Positions 35,871-49,199 of a DNA stretch of 64,000 nucleotides are shown here, in pieces. The DNA is from Isoetes taiwanensis (taxonomy: Eukaryota; Streptophyta; Lycopodiopsida; Isoetales; Isoetaceae). Both the position numbers and the translations under genes were made by a program. Location: NCBI GenBank assembly GCA_021234155.1, contig JAJEKV010000261.1, positions 248,001 through 312,000 of the forward strand. Reading direction: 5' to 3'. The notes below the pieces were generated by a model. The model was given only the letters and a program-made list of their open reading frames with translations. It was not told the DNA's origin and did not search any database. Every line of letters begins with the position of its first letter. Position 1 is the stretch's first letter.

Positions 35871-37249
35871 ATCCCGCGCGGTTTTGGTAGCGGCTTAGAC
35901 CGTAACGTCTTTGGATATTGCATAAACCAGTGCCCCAATGAATCTTGTCTTATCTTGAGAAATATGCACTTTTTTCTTCTGATCAGGTCCTTATACCACT
36001 TTGGCTTAAGTGTGCATCCTTTAGGCAGAGTTGCCCGGGCTTTCCGACAATCATCGTCCCACCAGCTATTGCAATGATGCCCTATTTTTTCTCGCTTTAG
36101 TGAATCTAAAGGATTCACTTGCGGCATGGTTGAGGAGACCTGTCAGCAGATTAGCATCAGGATCCAAGTTCCCTGTCCACTTGATCTGAGCAAGCCTAAA
36201 TGAGATGATTTGTTGAAAAACGTCTCTCTTAGTGTAGTCCAATTTTAACTTGGGTTTGAAAGTCTTGTTGGATTGTTGTTCATTGATAGTGCCCGACAAA
36301 ACCACCTTCGTAAGCATGATCGGTTCCCGGGCGGTTTGTTGCTTACTTCAAAAATCGGTGACTAGATTAGAGCTTCGAGGGACATAGCGTAGTTCATCTT
36401 TGTGCTTTCTCCCAGTGTAGTAAAGCAAGTAGATCCTCTTGAGTTTGCAAACTTCTTTGATCCCATTCATGATTGTAAGTCCACATGCCGCACTCCATTT
36501 CAAGCAAAAAGTCACCCATGAGGTTCTTAACCCTATCATTAGAAGCTCGATGCAATCCGTATCCATATATTCCGATAGAAGGACATCCCCGACTGCTCAA
36601 ATATAACAGCTTTGAGCCCTTTAGTCCCGTGCATTGAAGTCTCCTACAATCGGTATTTCTCCTATTTCAACAAATTCAAGAATGTCTTTTACAGAGTACA
36701 TGCAAATGGACTCTTCTTATCTAGAGCCAATTGCTGGTATAAGCTCATATTCAATGGTGCATAATAACAAAGTGACCATGTGTACCACCTTATCCCTCAT
36801 GTTTGCTCTTATCCATATGTGCCGATTATGTTCATGTACTCTCACTCATGAAATAAAGTTTCGCAATGTTAACCTTGCATAAACCGCTAAACCTCCATTA
36901 CCTCTGCCTACACCCGGAGTTTTTCGGATTCCATGCAAAGACTTATAAGGGTGAAGTTAGCGATTTGGGGCAAATCTCTAGCTTGATGTTCCCAAGTTTC
37001 ACAAAACATGATGACATCAAATTGATCAATCAGATTTGCTACTGCATCTATTTTTGCTTGTGTAAGCCCATGTGCATTCCAAAACATGACCTTCAAGACC
37101 CCGACTTCCTATTCCTTTTTCCTTTTTGTCAGAATTGCCTTCCCATTTCTATCTAGATATGCTACAAAACCATCTGTTCTTGCTGCTTTCACCTTTTCCC
37201 ATTCTATTTTCCTGGCTTCCAATTGAGCCGGGGTCAAGTCTGGATCTAG
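35867..37249 (-). pseudogene. LINE-A endonuclease domain, broken
   Basis: APE-type endonuclease that would nick target DNA. MKVMFWNAHGLTQAKID and VIMFCETWEHQARDLPQI open the domain (37096-36960); GNGGLAVYA, then EIPIVGDFNARD (about 36640) carry the metal-site Asn/Asp; DELRYVPRSSNLVTDFE (about 36390) leads to the end. TINEQQSNKTFKPKLKLDYT and HCNSWWDDDCRKARATL bridge to RT. Several stops and frame changes interrupt it, while copy 3 at 51029 is intact over the shared bridge. Confidence 0.7.
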
Positions 37250-39705
37250 ATGAATGGGAAAAAGGAATCTGTGATTGTATCTGCATATGCATGGGAATAG
37301 CCCCTGCCCCTTAAGGGCAAACAAGTTGATTGCCAGCTTGTACCTTCTGTATATTTGTAACACAATGGAGGCAGAACTTGGGAGGTTTGAATTTTGTGGC
37401 ATACAATCAGTTAACACTCATGTTGTAGGGGCTGCCGTTTTGCAGCAGTAGAAATAATGGCAAGGACTTTTCAAGTCTGCAAATCTTGTGGACCATGCTG
37501 TAGGTGCAAAGGATTAAAATATAGAGCCACCTAAGCATTGGAGGTGTAGGGCTAGGATGCACTGATGGGATATATGTTTTAGAATATTCCCCAATCTAAA
37601 GATTGAAAATGCATGTATATAAGAACAAAATATAATATGTTAATTGCTGAGACCACTTGTTATTCAATGTGAAATATGAAGGACCGTTGTTGTTTCATTT
37701 ACCATTTCGATACGTCGCTGAAGATGAGAACAAGCCATTTTTTTTATGCCTTCTTTTTTACAGGGCTCGACAAGTTTTTTTCCAAAAAAGAGTGCCTTAG
37801 AAGTTGAGGGATTATTAAGTTACTTAGAACATTACGTTCCATAGCCCCTCAGCTTGAACAAGCTGAATTAGAACAGTATTCTAGGAAAGGACGTTATCAC
37901 TTTTAAATCCACAAGCATCCACTTCAAAGTTTGGGCATTGTCAGAGTAAAATTGAGATAACAAATATCCTTAAGTCCTGATTGAAGCTTCTCCACAACAT
38001 TAATCCCATTTATTCAATGGAAGGAAGACTGAAGGATGGGAAATTGCTCCCAATAGTTCTACAAACACGCTGTTCCTTGGATCAGACATAAGTATTCCCT
38101 TCACTTTAAGCAAAATCCTAAGATGGGTAGACTAGTTTGAATGAGAAACCCTTTAATGGGATGGCAAAGGCAAGGAGAGGCCCAAAGTCCTTTTTGAATG
38201 ACAAGTTTGAATTGATCAAAGAAGAAAATTCTTTGTGACAATTATACCATTGGTAGTCTATCTTCGGAGCTGATGAATCATATAAGAACAAACATTAGAC
38301 CTCTCTAATCAGCATCACTATGATAACTCATTGATGGAAAATACCCCGGACAATGCATTTTTTGATCAAGGAACCGAGGATAAACCACAATGTCTTTGTC
38401 ACATTGCCAAAATTCTCAAGTTGTCATATTCTCCACATAGAGCGTGGGGAACCATCTATCACATATTTCACAAACTATGCATGCAAAGCAGCCCTAAAAG
38501 TCGATTGTGTGTATCAAGGGAGTTGCATCTTTTAGTACTAACAGAGTAAGAGTCTTGTACACCAGGAAGGCACTTCATAGATCACATTTGGCATAGGATT
38601 TCTCTTCTTGCTCCTACTATGTGTTACAACGTTTAAGAACATGATTTAGAAGCAAGACCCATGCTAAAGCACTGCAAGAAATGGCATTGTCTTGAGACAT
38701 TCTTCAAGCGTGGGTCCGAATTGACATATTGCTGCGAGAATTGGTGTCATACCGTTAAAGCAAAATAATAGCACCCATCATCAAGAAGGCACATATGATT
38801 TGCAAACATATAGAACACAAACGGAGGTTGTACTACCATAGCAATCAACCCCTCCGCCAATGGAAAGCGGGAAATATGTCGAAATTGAATGTACTATTAG
38901 TGCAAACATTTGATTGCATACAACATGGCCAATATTGAAAAGCTTCTTTACTTACCGCGTACATTCGGATCGACATATCTTCCCTCTTGTCGCAATCCTT
39001 TCTTTAAATTTAGCTCTTGAGTCTTTGACAGACTTGAAAGTGCATACTCGGCAAAATAAAAAATGCATGAGCTTTGTATTGCAGACTTTGCTATTTGTAT
39101 AACGGACTTTTACACTTATTATCCCACACTTATTTGTTTTTTGTTTTATACATATTTCTTGTATGGTCTCCTGCACTGGTTGAGTTTATGCACATTCTTG
39201 TTCTTGCTATTACAAGAAGAACATAGAACCTACACGGGAATGGCGTGGAATCTACAGCTTATATCCAAAGATGGATAAGGAACAACAAGGCCAATGCTCT
39301 GGCAAATTGCTACATACAAACCTTAGTACGCTTCTTGATGCTGGTTACATGTATTATCAGACATGCTTTGAACATACACATAAAACCACATACAAAAATG
39401 AACTCTTTGACAATGAACTTCAGTGTGTTGAAGATAAACTTTTCTGAGATAAAAGCACTCACCTTTGAATACCATATTATCACATTGCTAAAGAGCAAAG
39501 ATGCTTTTCTGCACTATGCTGCACAACAAAGATTATAGTTCATATAGCAGATAGCTAGAAGGAATTTGAGAGACCATACAAATGCGCCTTGCGAGCCAGG
39601 ATTCAAAAATAAACTTCCTTCATACCACTAATAACTAGGAAACCTGTCTCAGAAATCCTGGTAAGCAGATGAACAGACTACAGCAAACAAAAATCAGAAA
39701 CAAAC
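37250..39705 (+). repeat. Segmental unit C, P part (partial)
   Basis: Direct copy of 19995-22560 of unit A: ATGAATGGGAAAAAGGAATC, then AGCCCCTGCCCCTTAAGGGC, GGAAGGAAGACTGAAGGATG, and on to CAGATGAACAGACTACAGCA at about 39670. It stops before the peroxidase. Its differences from A and B are scattered and include short GC-shifted patches. It holds no intact gene. Confidence 0.85.
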
Positions 39706-40422
39706 ATAATTTAAGGTGCTACAAAATGAGTGACATGTCAGTCCATCGCTGCAAAGAAGCCTCACGAACTTGCCATATGCCCTCAAGGAAAGATGCAAGT
39801 ATTCGTGAGATGCGAAAAAAACTATTTATACATTTCGAAGATCCGGCTCCTTCAATCCATGACGATCTCTTATGGCTACATACGTTGGACAGGCGATAAG
39901 AAAATGATGTTCATCTTCAACTTCTTGTGAGACGCAAACTTCACATGTTCTCTGATCCCTAGGAATCTGACGTCGTCGTCTATACTCAATTCATAGATGA
40001 TGGGAGCTAACCCTCATGATCCAACAAATTGATTGTTACTAGGTAAATGATCAAGGAGATACTGCTGCGGTGTGTAGGTGACCATAGGATTAATCTTTCT
40101 TTTATAGAATTCCATTTTTCCTTGCCCATTTGCCCATATTTTATCAGTAACTCTCATCATGACCCATTCCTTGATCCCTTCTGGTTTTGTAGGCATATCT
40201 ACCATTGAGATGCCCCAACGGTTCAGCCATGCAACTCCCTTATGATACCAACCATGCTCACGGCTTGCTTCTAATACCTTATATCGCAATCTTCTGGCGT
40301 TAGAGATTGAACTCTAAACACATATCAAATAAATTGCCAAAGAGCCTCCGCCTCTAAAGGCAACATTCTCGCTTCTGCTAGAAGCGATGGACTCCAACCA
40401 TTGGTTGCATGAGTGCTTTGTA
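39706..40422 (-). mobile_element. LINE C-terminal fragment (LINE-C)
   Basis: The minus strand encodes SCNQWLESIASSRSENVAFR, REHGWYHKGVAWLNRWGISM, a long frame through DKIWANGQGKMEFYKRKINP, then after a frame change IPRDQRTCEVCVSQEVEDEH and HFLIACPTYVAIRDRHG with a stop near 39830. The C-x2-C-x8-H-x4-C pattern is the same kind of zinc knuckle as in LINE-A, but the sequence is a different family. It sits exactly between the end of unit C and the end of unit B, so it marks a breakpoint of the complex. Confidence 0.7.
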
Positions 40423-40637
40423 AATCAGAATGTCTGGTTTTCTATACGAACGCATCAAAACTTTTTCCTTGCCAATCCAAATAACATTTTCACAAAAGTT
40501 TCTTTTTTTTTTATCATTTTTCCATCAATGCAACATTCTTGAAACATATAGAAAGCACAAAACAAGCAAAATTATAAATCAGAAAAGCATACCAGTATCT
40601 AATTATTGTTCATTGCAACATTATGGTGCCTCTCCAT

Positions 40638-40638
40638 A

Positions 40639-40683
<45 letters not shown>
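40638..40683. repeat. (CTAT)n microsatellite, about 46 bp
   Basis: A run of about 11 CTAT units inside L of unit B, at the place where units A and C have a single ACTATTTATCC. The expansion is private to this copy. Confidence 0.95.
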
Positions 40684-43465
40684 ATACTATTTATCCGCCT
40701 CAGTTCTCATAGAAGAAGAGACCCATCCAAATTCATGTGCGCTTGCATGTGCTGGCGCTCAGTAATACTGACCTCAATCTCCACCTCTTTCCATTCCATA
40801 TGGATATGGCCTTCTCCAATGTTGCAAACAACCTCCCCAACCGCATCCTGAGCAAGCTGCATCCTGAGCAAGCGGGCTGAAGCTGCCACAGATTCAACAA
40901 GCATGTTTATATTCACAATGCTTGAGACCACTTCCAAGCAATCTGCACTCGCTCCGCATTCGAAAAGAAAACCACATGAGGACTAGATGCAGCAAGGCTG
41001 TGCAGAGGGGGCAGACATGGCTCTTCATCACTACCTATGTCAATAATGCCAATCCCAATCTGTGGCCTTGCACCCATCACTCCGATAGGCTTGTGCTAGC
41101 AGCAACCCCAGTTTGCATGCCCACAGCAGCCCTATTCTTCATTCCTATCCTCCCCTCCACAAAGTTCTCGTCCATGTCCTCCAAGGAGTGCCACATGGGG
41201 TATTTTAATGGTGTATTATGGTGGAGTCAACTGGCATCGCCAATATACCGTAATGCTAACCGGGCAAAAAATTCTTGGTTTTTGTTGATCCGATTAACAA
41301 AACATGAAACTATGTATAGCAACATGAAACTATGTATAGCAAACCATGTGGCATCTTCAATATATGGCAATGCTAATCTTGCAGAAAATCTTTTGTTACT
41401 TACAAAATATGAAATTTTGTATAGCAACTGAAGAACACCATATCCTAAACTCAAGACTTCCAACCATAATATTGTAATGACTTGTCTGTGATTACAAGTT
41501 TGCAGCTCCCGACTAATGCCTGTGTAGTTTCCAGTGCAACGGATCGCAATGTTGCACTGAAGACTCTGGTGTTGGCCCCGATGGCTTGAATTCATGGTGG
41601 TTTTTGACGATGGCGATGGCACCTTGGGTACTATCCTCTAGGCCTAACATGGCAGGGGTGACCCTATGTGATCCTAAAGCATCATTTCCCATACTAGGGT
41701 TCTAGAGTATGTTGTAACATGGTGGGGTGGTGGTGCTCCAGAACGCAATGGACGATGAAGAAGAAAAAGTATGGTAGATCTAAATGAGCAGTAATAGAGC
41801 AATGTTTGTGTGATGTGCATGTCTCATAAAATAGTTGGACATTATAAATGCTTCTCCTTTTTCTCTACTTCTTTATCTTTCACTAAACGAATGATCTTAG
41901 GAGCAATCGCCTACGTCACCATGCCCCTAAACTGCCATGCCCAGGGTCACGGGTTCGACGCTTCGTTGTGAAAGTGACCATGATCATTGTAATGCTCGTG
42001 GTGAAGGACCCACTTCAGCCATGTACTGTAGTGGGGACGAACCACATCTGGGTGTGTTTCTCCCATGATCTTCGTGAGGTCCCCGTGCATGTTAAAAATA
42101 AGGAAAATTTATAAAAATACCCCTATATTTATGCAAAATTGTAAAAATGCCCCTGTTTTTGGGATAAGTTTGATGGAAATGACTGTAACTTTTTTATGAT
42201 GATCAAAATGAGAGTATATCCTTCAGATCCATTGTAATGCAACGATATCTTCCTATCAGAGCTAGAATCACTTGAACCGGAGTTCGAAATCTTAAGTTAG
42301 ACTCAAGTCATAGACATGGAAAGTATGCCTTTAAATGGCGGCGATTTGACCATAATCCCAACCATCGGTTGGTTTTCATTATCGTCCGGTGTTGCATTGC
42401 GATCTCGATCATCAAAAGTTGGAACTATTGCGAAAATAAATGTTGGATCTCATCACACGACAAATATTGTGCAACCACATTCCATATCGCATGGGTAGCA
42501 ATACTGGAGCAAAGCTCGCAGATGAGAGCTCCATGCTTCTAGGATCGCCATTTGAGGATCCTAAAGCAAAGGAGGAGATGGACGACCTAGATTTGGCACG
42601 GCATCCGGCGGTCGAGATGCCTTGTGATGAAACATGCGACCTCCATATTGCAACCGTGCCGCGCGGACCATCGAGATCAATTTCATGGGTAGCTTATGGA
42701 GCCGCGATTATTGTGCTCCAAACATCCGTACTGGGGTTGATTCATATCCAAAAGTTTGTTGGCTTGACCTTTTACATCCGTGTGACAACCATCTTTGTAC
42801 ACACACGAGTATAATCTGCGAATGATCATCACCATTTGGACACGGTTCTCTATGCTTTGGCGCCATCCGAGGGATACTAGGGGTTAGTTTCGCTGTATAA
42901 TTCCCGATTACAGCGGATCGGCAATGTTGCACTCAAGACTCCGGTGTTGGGCAGGATGGCTTGGATTCATAGTGGTTTTTACGATGGCAATGGTGCGTTG
43001 GGTACTATCATCTAGGCCTAACATGGCAGGGATGATCCTATGTGATCCTAAAGCATTGTTTCCCATACTAGAGTTCTAGAGTGTGTTGTAACATGGTGGA
43101 ATAGTCGTGCTCCAGAACGCAATGGACGATATCCCAAAAATCAGATGCATCATGCTGCAATCTCGTCCGCAAGTATACGACGTGGAAGCCAGAACATTGT
43201 ACCAAAACTAAATATGGATGACGAAGGACCGAGTAAACAACAGTCGTTGGGGGAAAGGGGGGGAGGTACCACCTGCCAGGAGACTTTTGCTCCAGAATCT
43301 ACGAATTAAGGGTAAAGTTAACTTGTGCCCTTATATTATTAAGAAGAAAAAGGATGGTCGCATCTAAATGAGTAGTAATAAAGCAATGTTCGTGCATGTC
43401 TCATAGAACAGTTGGACATTATAAATGCTTCTCCTTTTTCTCCACTTCTTTATCTTTCACTAAAC

Positions 43466-43659
43466 CCTCAGTACTGAGCCCTCAGTAGTCATTATCTAAG
43501 CTTGTCTAGTATCATCATTACTGCAAAGGTTTTTCCCTTGAAAACCTTTCGAGGCAGGGGTTTTTTAATCCTAGTAGTAATGATTGTACTAGCCCATTGT
43601 ATGGGTCCCATGACCTATTGGTCTTCGTGGACGTTAAAAAAACTATTCTATTCTATTCT
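43466..43659 (+). mobile_element. SINE-like insertion with 7-bp target duplication
   Basis: It is flanked by ACTAAAC at 43459-43465 and 43660-43666. Unit A has the empty site (GTTTAGTGAAAG, about 25549-25560). The element starts CCTCAGTACTGAGCCCTCAG, has the fold-back CCTTGAAAACCTTTCG, and ends TTCGTGGACGTTAAAAAAAC plus (TATTC)n. It is 194 bp long. It closely matches 15611-15803 in the opposite orientation. A 3' microsatellite tail and short target duplication fit target-primed reverse transcription; no RNA polymerase III promoter boxes are obvious. Confidence 0.85.
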
Positions 43660-44117
43660 ACTAAACGAATGATCTTAGGAGTAATCGCCTATGTCACCAT
43701 GCCTCTAAACTGCCATGCTCAGAGTCACGGGTTCGACGCTTCGTTGTGAAAGTGACCATGATCATTGTAATGTTCGTGGTGAAGGACCCACTTCAGCCAT
43801 GTACTGTAGTGGGGATGAGCCACATCTGGGTGTGTTTTCTCCCATAATCTTCGTGAACTCCCCGTGGATGTTAAAAATAAGGAAAATTTATAAAAATACC
43901 CCTATATTTATGTATGAAAATGCCCCTGTTTTTGGGATAGGTTTGATGGAAATGACCGTAAATTTTTTATGATGATCAGAATGAGAATATATCCTTCAGA
44001 TCCATTGTAGGTACAATGATATCTTCCTATTAGAGCTAGAAATCACTTGAATCAGAGTTTGAAATCTTAAGTTATGGTCTCTTAAATCCTTACAAATTTT
44101 TGTGTATTAAAAGTAAC

Positions 44118-44299
44118 GGGTGGACTTCGTTATTCGGCCCCCCTGCCATCGGAAATCAATCGGAACTATTTTTCTCCCTGTTTTTCAATGGTTGAAGTCA
44201 TTTTCGGCGATGTTTTTGGTCCTTTTTTGCTGTTTTTTGCAGTTTTTCTGTTTTTTGGCTTGTTTTCCGATGAGGGGGGTCGAATAACGAAGGTCTTCC
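44118..44299. mobile_element. MITE, 182 bp, 8-bp target duplication (arm B)
   Basis: The inverted counterpart of 24915-25095. Flanks AAAGTAAC at 44110-44117 and 44300-44307 match perfectly. TIRs carry ACTTCGTTATTCGGCCCCCC and its partner. It lies in the loop of the larger fold-back element (about 43880-44520). Confidence 0.75.
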
Positions 44300-44695
44300 A
44301 AAGTAACATAACTTGTGATTCCCAACTCTGATTCATGTGATTCTAGCTTTGTTAGGAAGTTATCGTTGTCATCTACAATCCATCTCAATGATGTATTCTT
44401 ATTCGGATCATCACAAAAGAGTTACGGTCATTTCCATCAGAACGATCCCAAAAACAAGGGCATTTTCATAATTTTGCATAAATATAGCGGTGTCTTTATA
44501 ATTTGCCTAAAAAAATTTTATCTATCCATCTAATAGTATTATCTAATTAAAGGTCTTAGGAGTTTAATAAGATGCATCCATGGACTAAGGGGTCTGATGG
44601 CATAAATGTAACAAAATTGATCTTCAAATAAACAATATAAAAGAGCGAATAATCTTATTCGAGAGCACTTTATAACCAACAGAATAATTATTTGC

Positions 44696-45803
<1,108 letters not shown>

Positions 45804-46369
45804 GCTAGAAATCAACTAGATGGGTTAGAGAAACGCAACAATGTATGCAATTGGAACGAAGCTTAAGGGTTAAATAGGTGGAGCAAACAACATTAAGAAT
45901 GTCGAAAAGAAGAATGCATGATGCAAGGAAGCGTAATGGGTAGAGGTATGGTGGTCTAGTCTATGGACTAACATTTGAAAACATACCCAAATCGAGTAAT
46001 GGTGCAGCATAGCATTTGACTAAACATATTCTATTTTGATAATACTATACTAGAAAATATCCGTTGATGCAGTCTACGCGCTCAGGATTCTTCCCAATGC
46101 TCGGGTCCGTGGCATTAGATCATTTTGGTCTCACATTCCGATGAAATACAACAAACATATTGCGAGATTCGCATCCCTTTGCAAGGTATGAACTCATGAA
46201 GCAGGGTCGTTTGGCTGTTTTCCTTCACGTTTTGTTGTTCATGCTATGTTTTCATCCAGCTTGAGAGTTTGTTGTTAGTTTCTTAGCAAAGTGAAACTGT
46301 CGTCCAAGCAAAAAAGAATCGAATTGAACCGTAAATGTAACTGTAACTGAGTGCAATAGGAGTGTTGGT

Positions 46370-46690
46370 TTGATTCGATCTGCCCTAAGATTTGGGTAGC
46401 CTATATCCCACAGGCAAGATCAACCCATAGAGAACAAGAGAGATTATAAAGACGGAGGGGTGGCCACAAGAACCATACTTACCTGGGCGGGGTTTATCAG
46501 TGATCAACAAGGCTGATGGCCTACAGCAGTTTGTGCCATTGCACCAGGGCATGGATTGTTGTAGCATCTCCCTAAGGGGAGAGTGCACGTCATAATTTGT
46601 GGTAGTGGGGGCTCGCGTTCGCGCGGCCCCTTAATCAATTAATTTTGGAATTATGTTTTGCTGTAGTTTGTTCATCTGCTTACCAGGATT
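46370..46690. repeat. P-internal segment with GC-rich GGGGGCTCGCGTTCGCGCGG word
   Basis: A CG-rich core (GCTCGCGTTCGCGCGG at about 46611-46626) with a mirrored counterpart at 22585-22606 in arm A. It contains no frame in common use by the two copies, and I recognise no known element. Confidence 0.3.
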
Positions 46691-49199
46691 TCCTAGTTAT
46701 TAGTGGTATGAAGGAAGTTTATTTTTGAATCCTGGCTCTGGCAAGGCAGACGGTATGGTCTCTGAAATTCTTTCTAGCTATCTGCTATATGAACTATAAT
46801 CTTTGCTGTGCAGCATAGTGCAGAAAAGCATCTTTGGCTCTTTAGCAATATATTATGATAATATGGTATTCAACGGTGAGTGCTTTTATCTCAGAAAAGT
46901 TTATCTGCAACACACTGAAGTTCATTGTCAAAGAGTTCATTTTTGTATGTGGTTTTATGTGTAAGCATGTTTGATAATACATGTAACCAGCATCAAGAAG
47001 CGTACTAAGATTCGTGTGTAGCAATTTGCCAGAGCATTGGCCTTGCTGTTCCTTATCCATCTTTGGATATAAGCTGTAGATTCCACGCCATTCCCGTGTA
47101 GGTTCTATGCTGTTCTTGTAATAGCAAGAACAAGAATGTGCATAAACTCAACCAGTGCAGGAGACCATACAAGAAATATGTATAAAACAAAAAACAAACA
47201 AGTGTGGGATAATAAGTGTAAAAGTCCGTTATACAAATAGCAAAAAAGCTCATGCATTTTTATTTTGCCCAGAAGTATGCACTTTCAAGTCTGTCAAAGA
47301 CTCGAAGAGCTAAATTTAAAGAAAGGGCTGCAGCACGAGGAAGATATGTCAGATCTGAATGTACGTGGTAAGTAAAGAAGCTTTTCAATATTGGCCATGC
47401 TATATGCAATCAAATGTTTGCACTAATAGTACATTCAATTTCGACATGTTTCCTGCTTTCCATTGGCAGAGGGGTTGATTGTTATGGTAGTACAACCTCT
47501 GTTCTTGTTCTATATGTTTGCAGTCATATGTGCCTTCTTGATGATGGGTGCTATTATTTTGCTTTAACAATGGGTATGACACCAATTCTGCAGCAATATA
47601 TCGATCAGAAGAATGTCTGAAGACAATGCCGTTTCTTGCAGGTGCTTTAGCATGGGTCTTGCTTCTAAATCATGTTCCTAAACGTTGTAACACATAGTAG
47701 GAGCAAGAAGAGAAATCCTATGCCAAATGTGATCTATGAAGTGCCTTTCTGCTGTACAAGACTCTTACTCTGTTAGTGCTGAAAGATGCAACTCCCTTGA
47801 TACATCTGTCCACTTTTAGGGCTGCTGCATGCATAGTTTGTGAAATATGTGAGAGATGGTTCCCTGCTCTATGTGGAGAATATGACAACTTGACAAGTAA
47901 TTTTAGAATTTTGTCAATCTGACAGTACATTGTGGTTTATCTGGTTCCTTGATCAAAAAAGCATGGATTGTCGGGGTACTTTCCATCAATGAGTTATCTT
48001 AGTGATGCTGAATAGAGAGGTCTAATGCTGTTCTTATATGATTCATCGGCTCCAGATGATAGACTACCAATGGTATAATTGTCACAGCAAATTTTCTTCT
48101 TTGATCAATTCAAACTTGTCATTCAAAAGCACTTTGGGCCTCTCCTTGCCTTTGCCTCCCATTAAAGGGTTTCTCATTCAAACCAGTCTACCCATCTTAG
48201 GATTTTGCTTAAAGTCAAAGGAATACTTATATCTGATCCAAGGAACAGCGTGTTTGTAGAACTGTTGGGAGCAATTTCCCATCCTTCAGTCTTCCTTCCA
48301 TTGAATAAATGGGATTAATGTTGTGGAGAAGGTTCAATTAGGACTTAGAATATTTGTTATCTAAATTTTACTTTAATAATGTCCACACTTTGAAGTGGAT
48401 GCTTGTGGATTTAAAAGTGATAACGTCCTTTTCTAAAATACTGTTCTACTTCAGCTTGTTCAAGCTGAGGGGCTATGGAACGTAATGTTCTAACTCAGAT
48501 AATCCCTCAGGTTCTAAGGCACTCTTTTTTGGAAAAAACTTGTTGAGCCCTCTAAAAAAGTAGGCATTAAAAAAATGGCTTGTTCTCATCTTCAGTGATG
48601 TACCGAAATGGTAAATGAATTAACAATGGTCCTTCATATTTCACATTGAATAGCAAGTGGTCTCAGCAATTAACATATTTTATTTTGTTCTTATATACAT
48701 GCATTTTCAACCTTTAGATTGTTGAATATTCAAAAACATATATCCCATCAGTGCATCCTAGCCCTACACCTCAAATGCTTAGGTGGCTCTATATTTTAAT
48801 CCTTTGCAAACATTTCATATGCAATGTTGACTCTCAAAATAGCATTTGCTTCCTATTAGCAACTAGTTAGCAAGTATATGCCATAATAGGCTCTGTACAA
48901 GATTAGGTTGCCTAAAATATCACCTACAGCATGGTCCACAAGATTTATAGACTTGAAAAGTCCCCGCCATTATTTCTCCTGGTGCAAAAAGGCAGCGCCT
49001 ACAACATGAGTGTTCACTGATTGTACGCCACAAAATTCAAACCTCCCAAGTTCTACCTCCATTGTGTTAGCTTGACACCTCCAAGTACAAATATACAGAA
49101 GGTACAAGCTGGGGGATTCGAATCCCCTGCACATAGTGCAGGTCCAAGCAACTTGTTTGCCCTTAAGAAGCAGGGGCTATTCCCATGCATATGCAGATA

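Larger units (their letters stand above)
33261..37249 (-). mobile_element. LINE-A, near full-length non-LTR retrotransposon
   Basis: Inserted in unit C between GCTTTTAAAAAACCG and ATGAATGGGAAAAAGG, which are continuous in unit A (about 19970-20010). Minus-strand order: end of an upstream frame (DPDLTPAQLEARKIEWEKVK ending near 37109); an endonuclease-like domain starting MKVMFWNAHGL at 37096 with CETW, GDFNARD near 36640 and the region matching SDHAYLKV of the second copy near 36325; WWDDDCRKARATLPKGC; the RT frame; a zinc-knuckle tail; and a (TTA)n tail at 33261-33341. The endonuclease part has stops and frame changes, but the RT is open. No clear target-site duplication. The RT style (FIDFSKAFDTV, GVRQGCPLSPTLFGLYIDEL) recalls LINE groups seen in green algae and lower plants; the clade is not settled. 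Confidence 0.85.
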
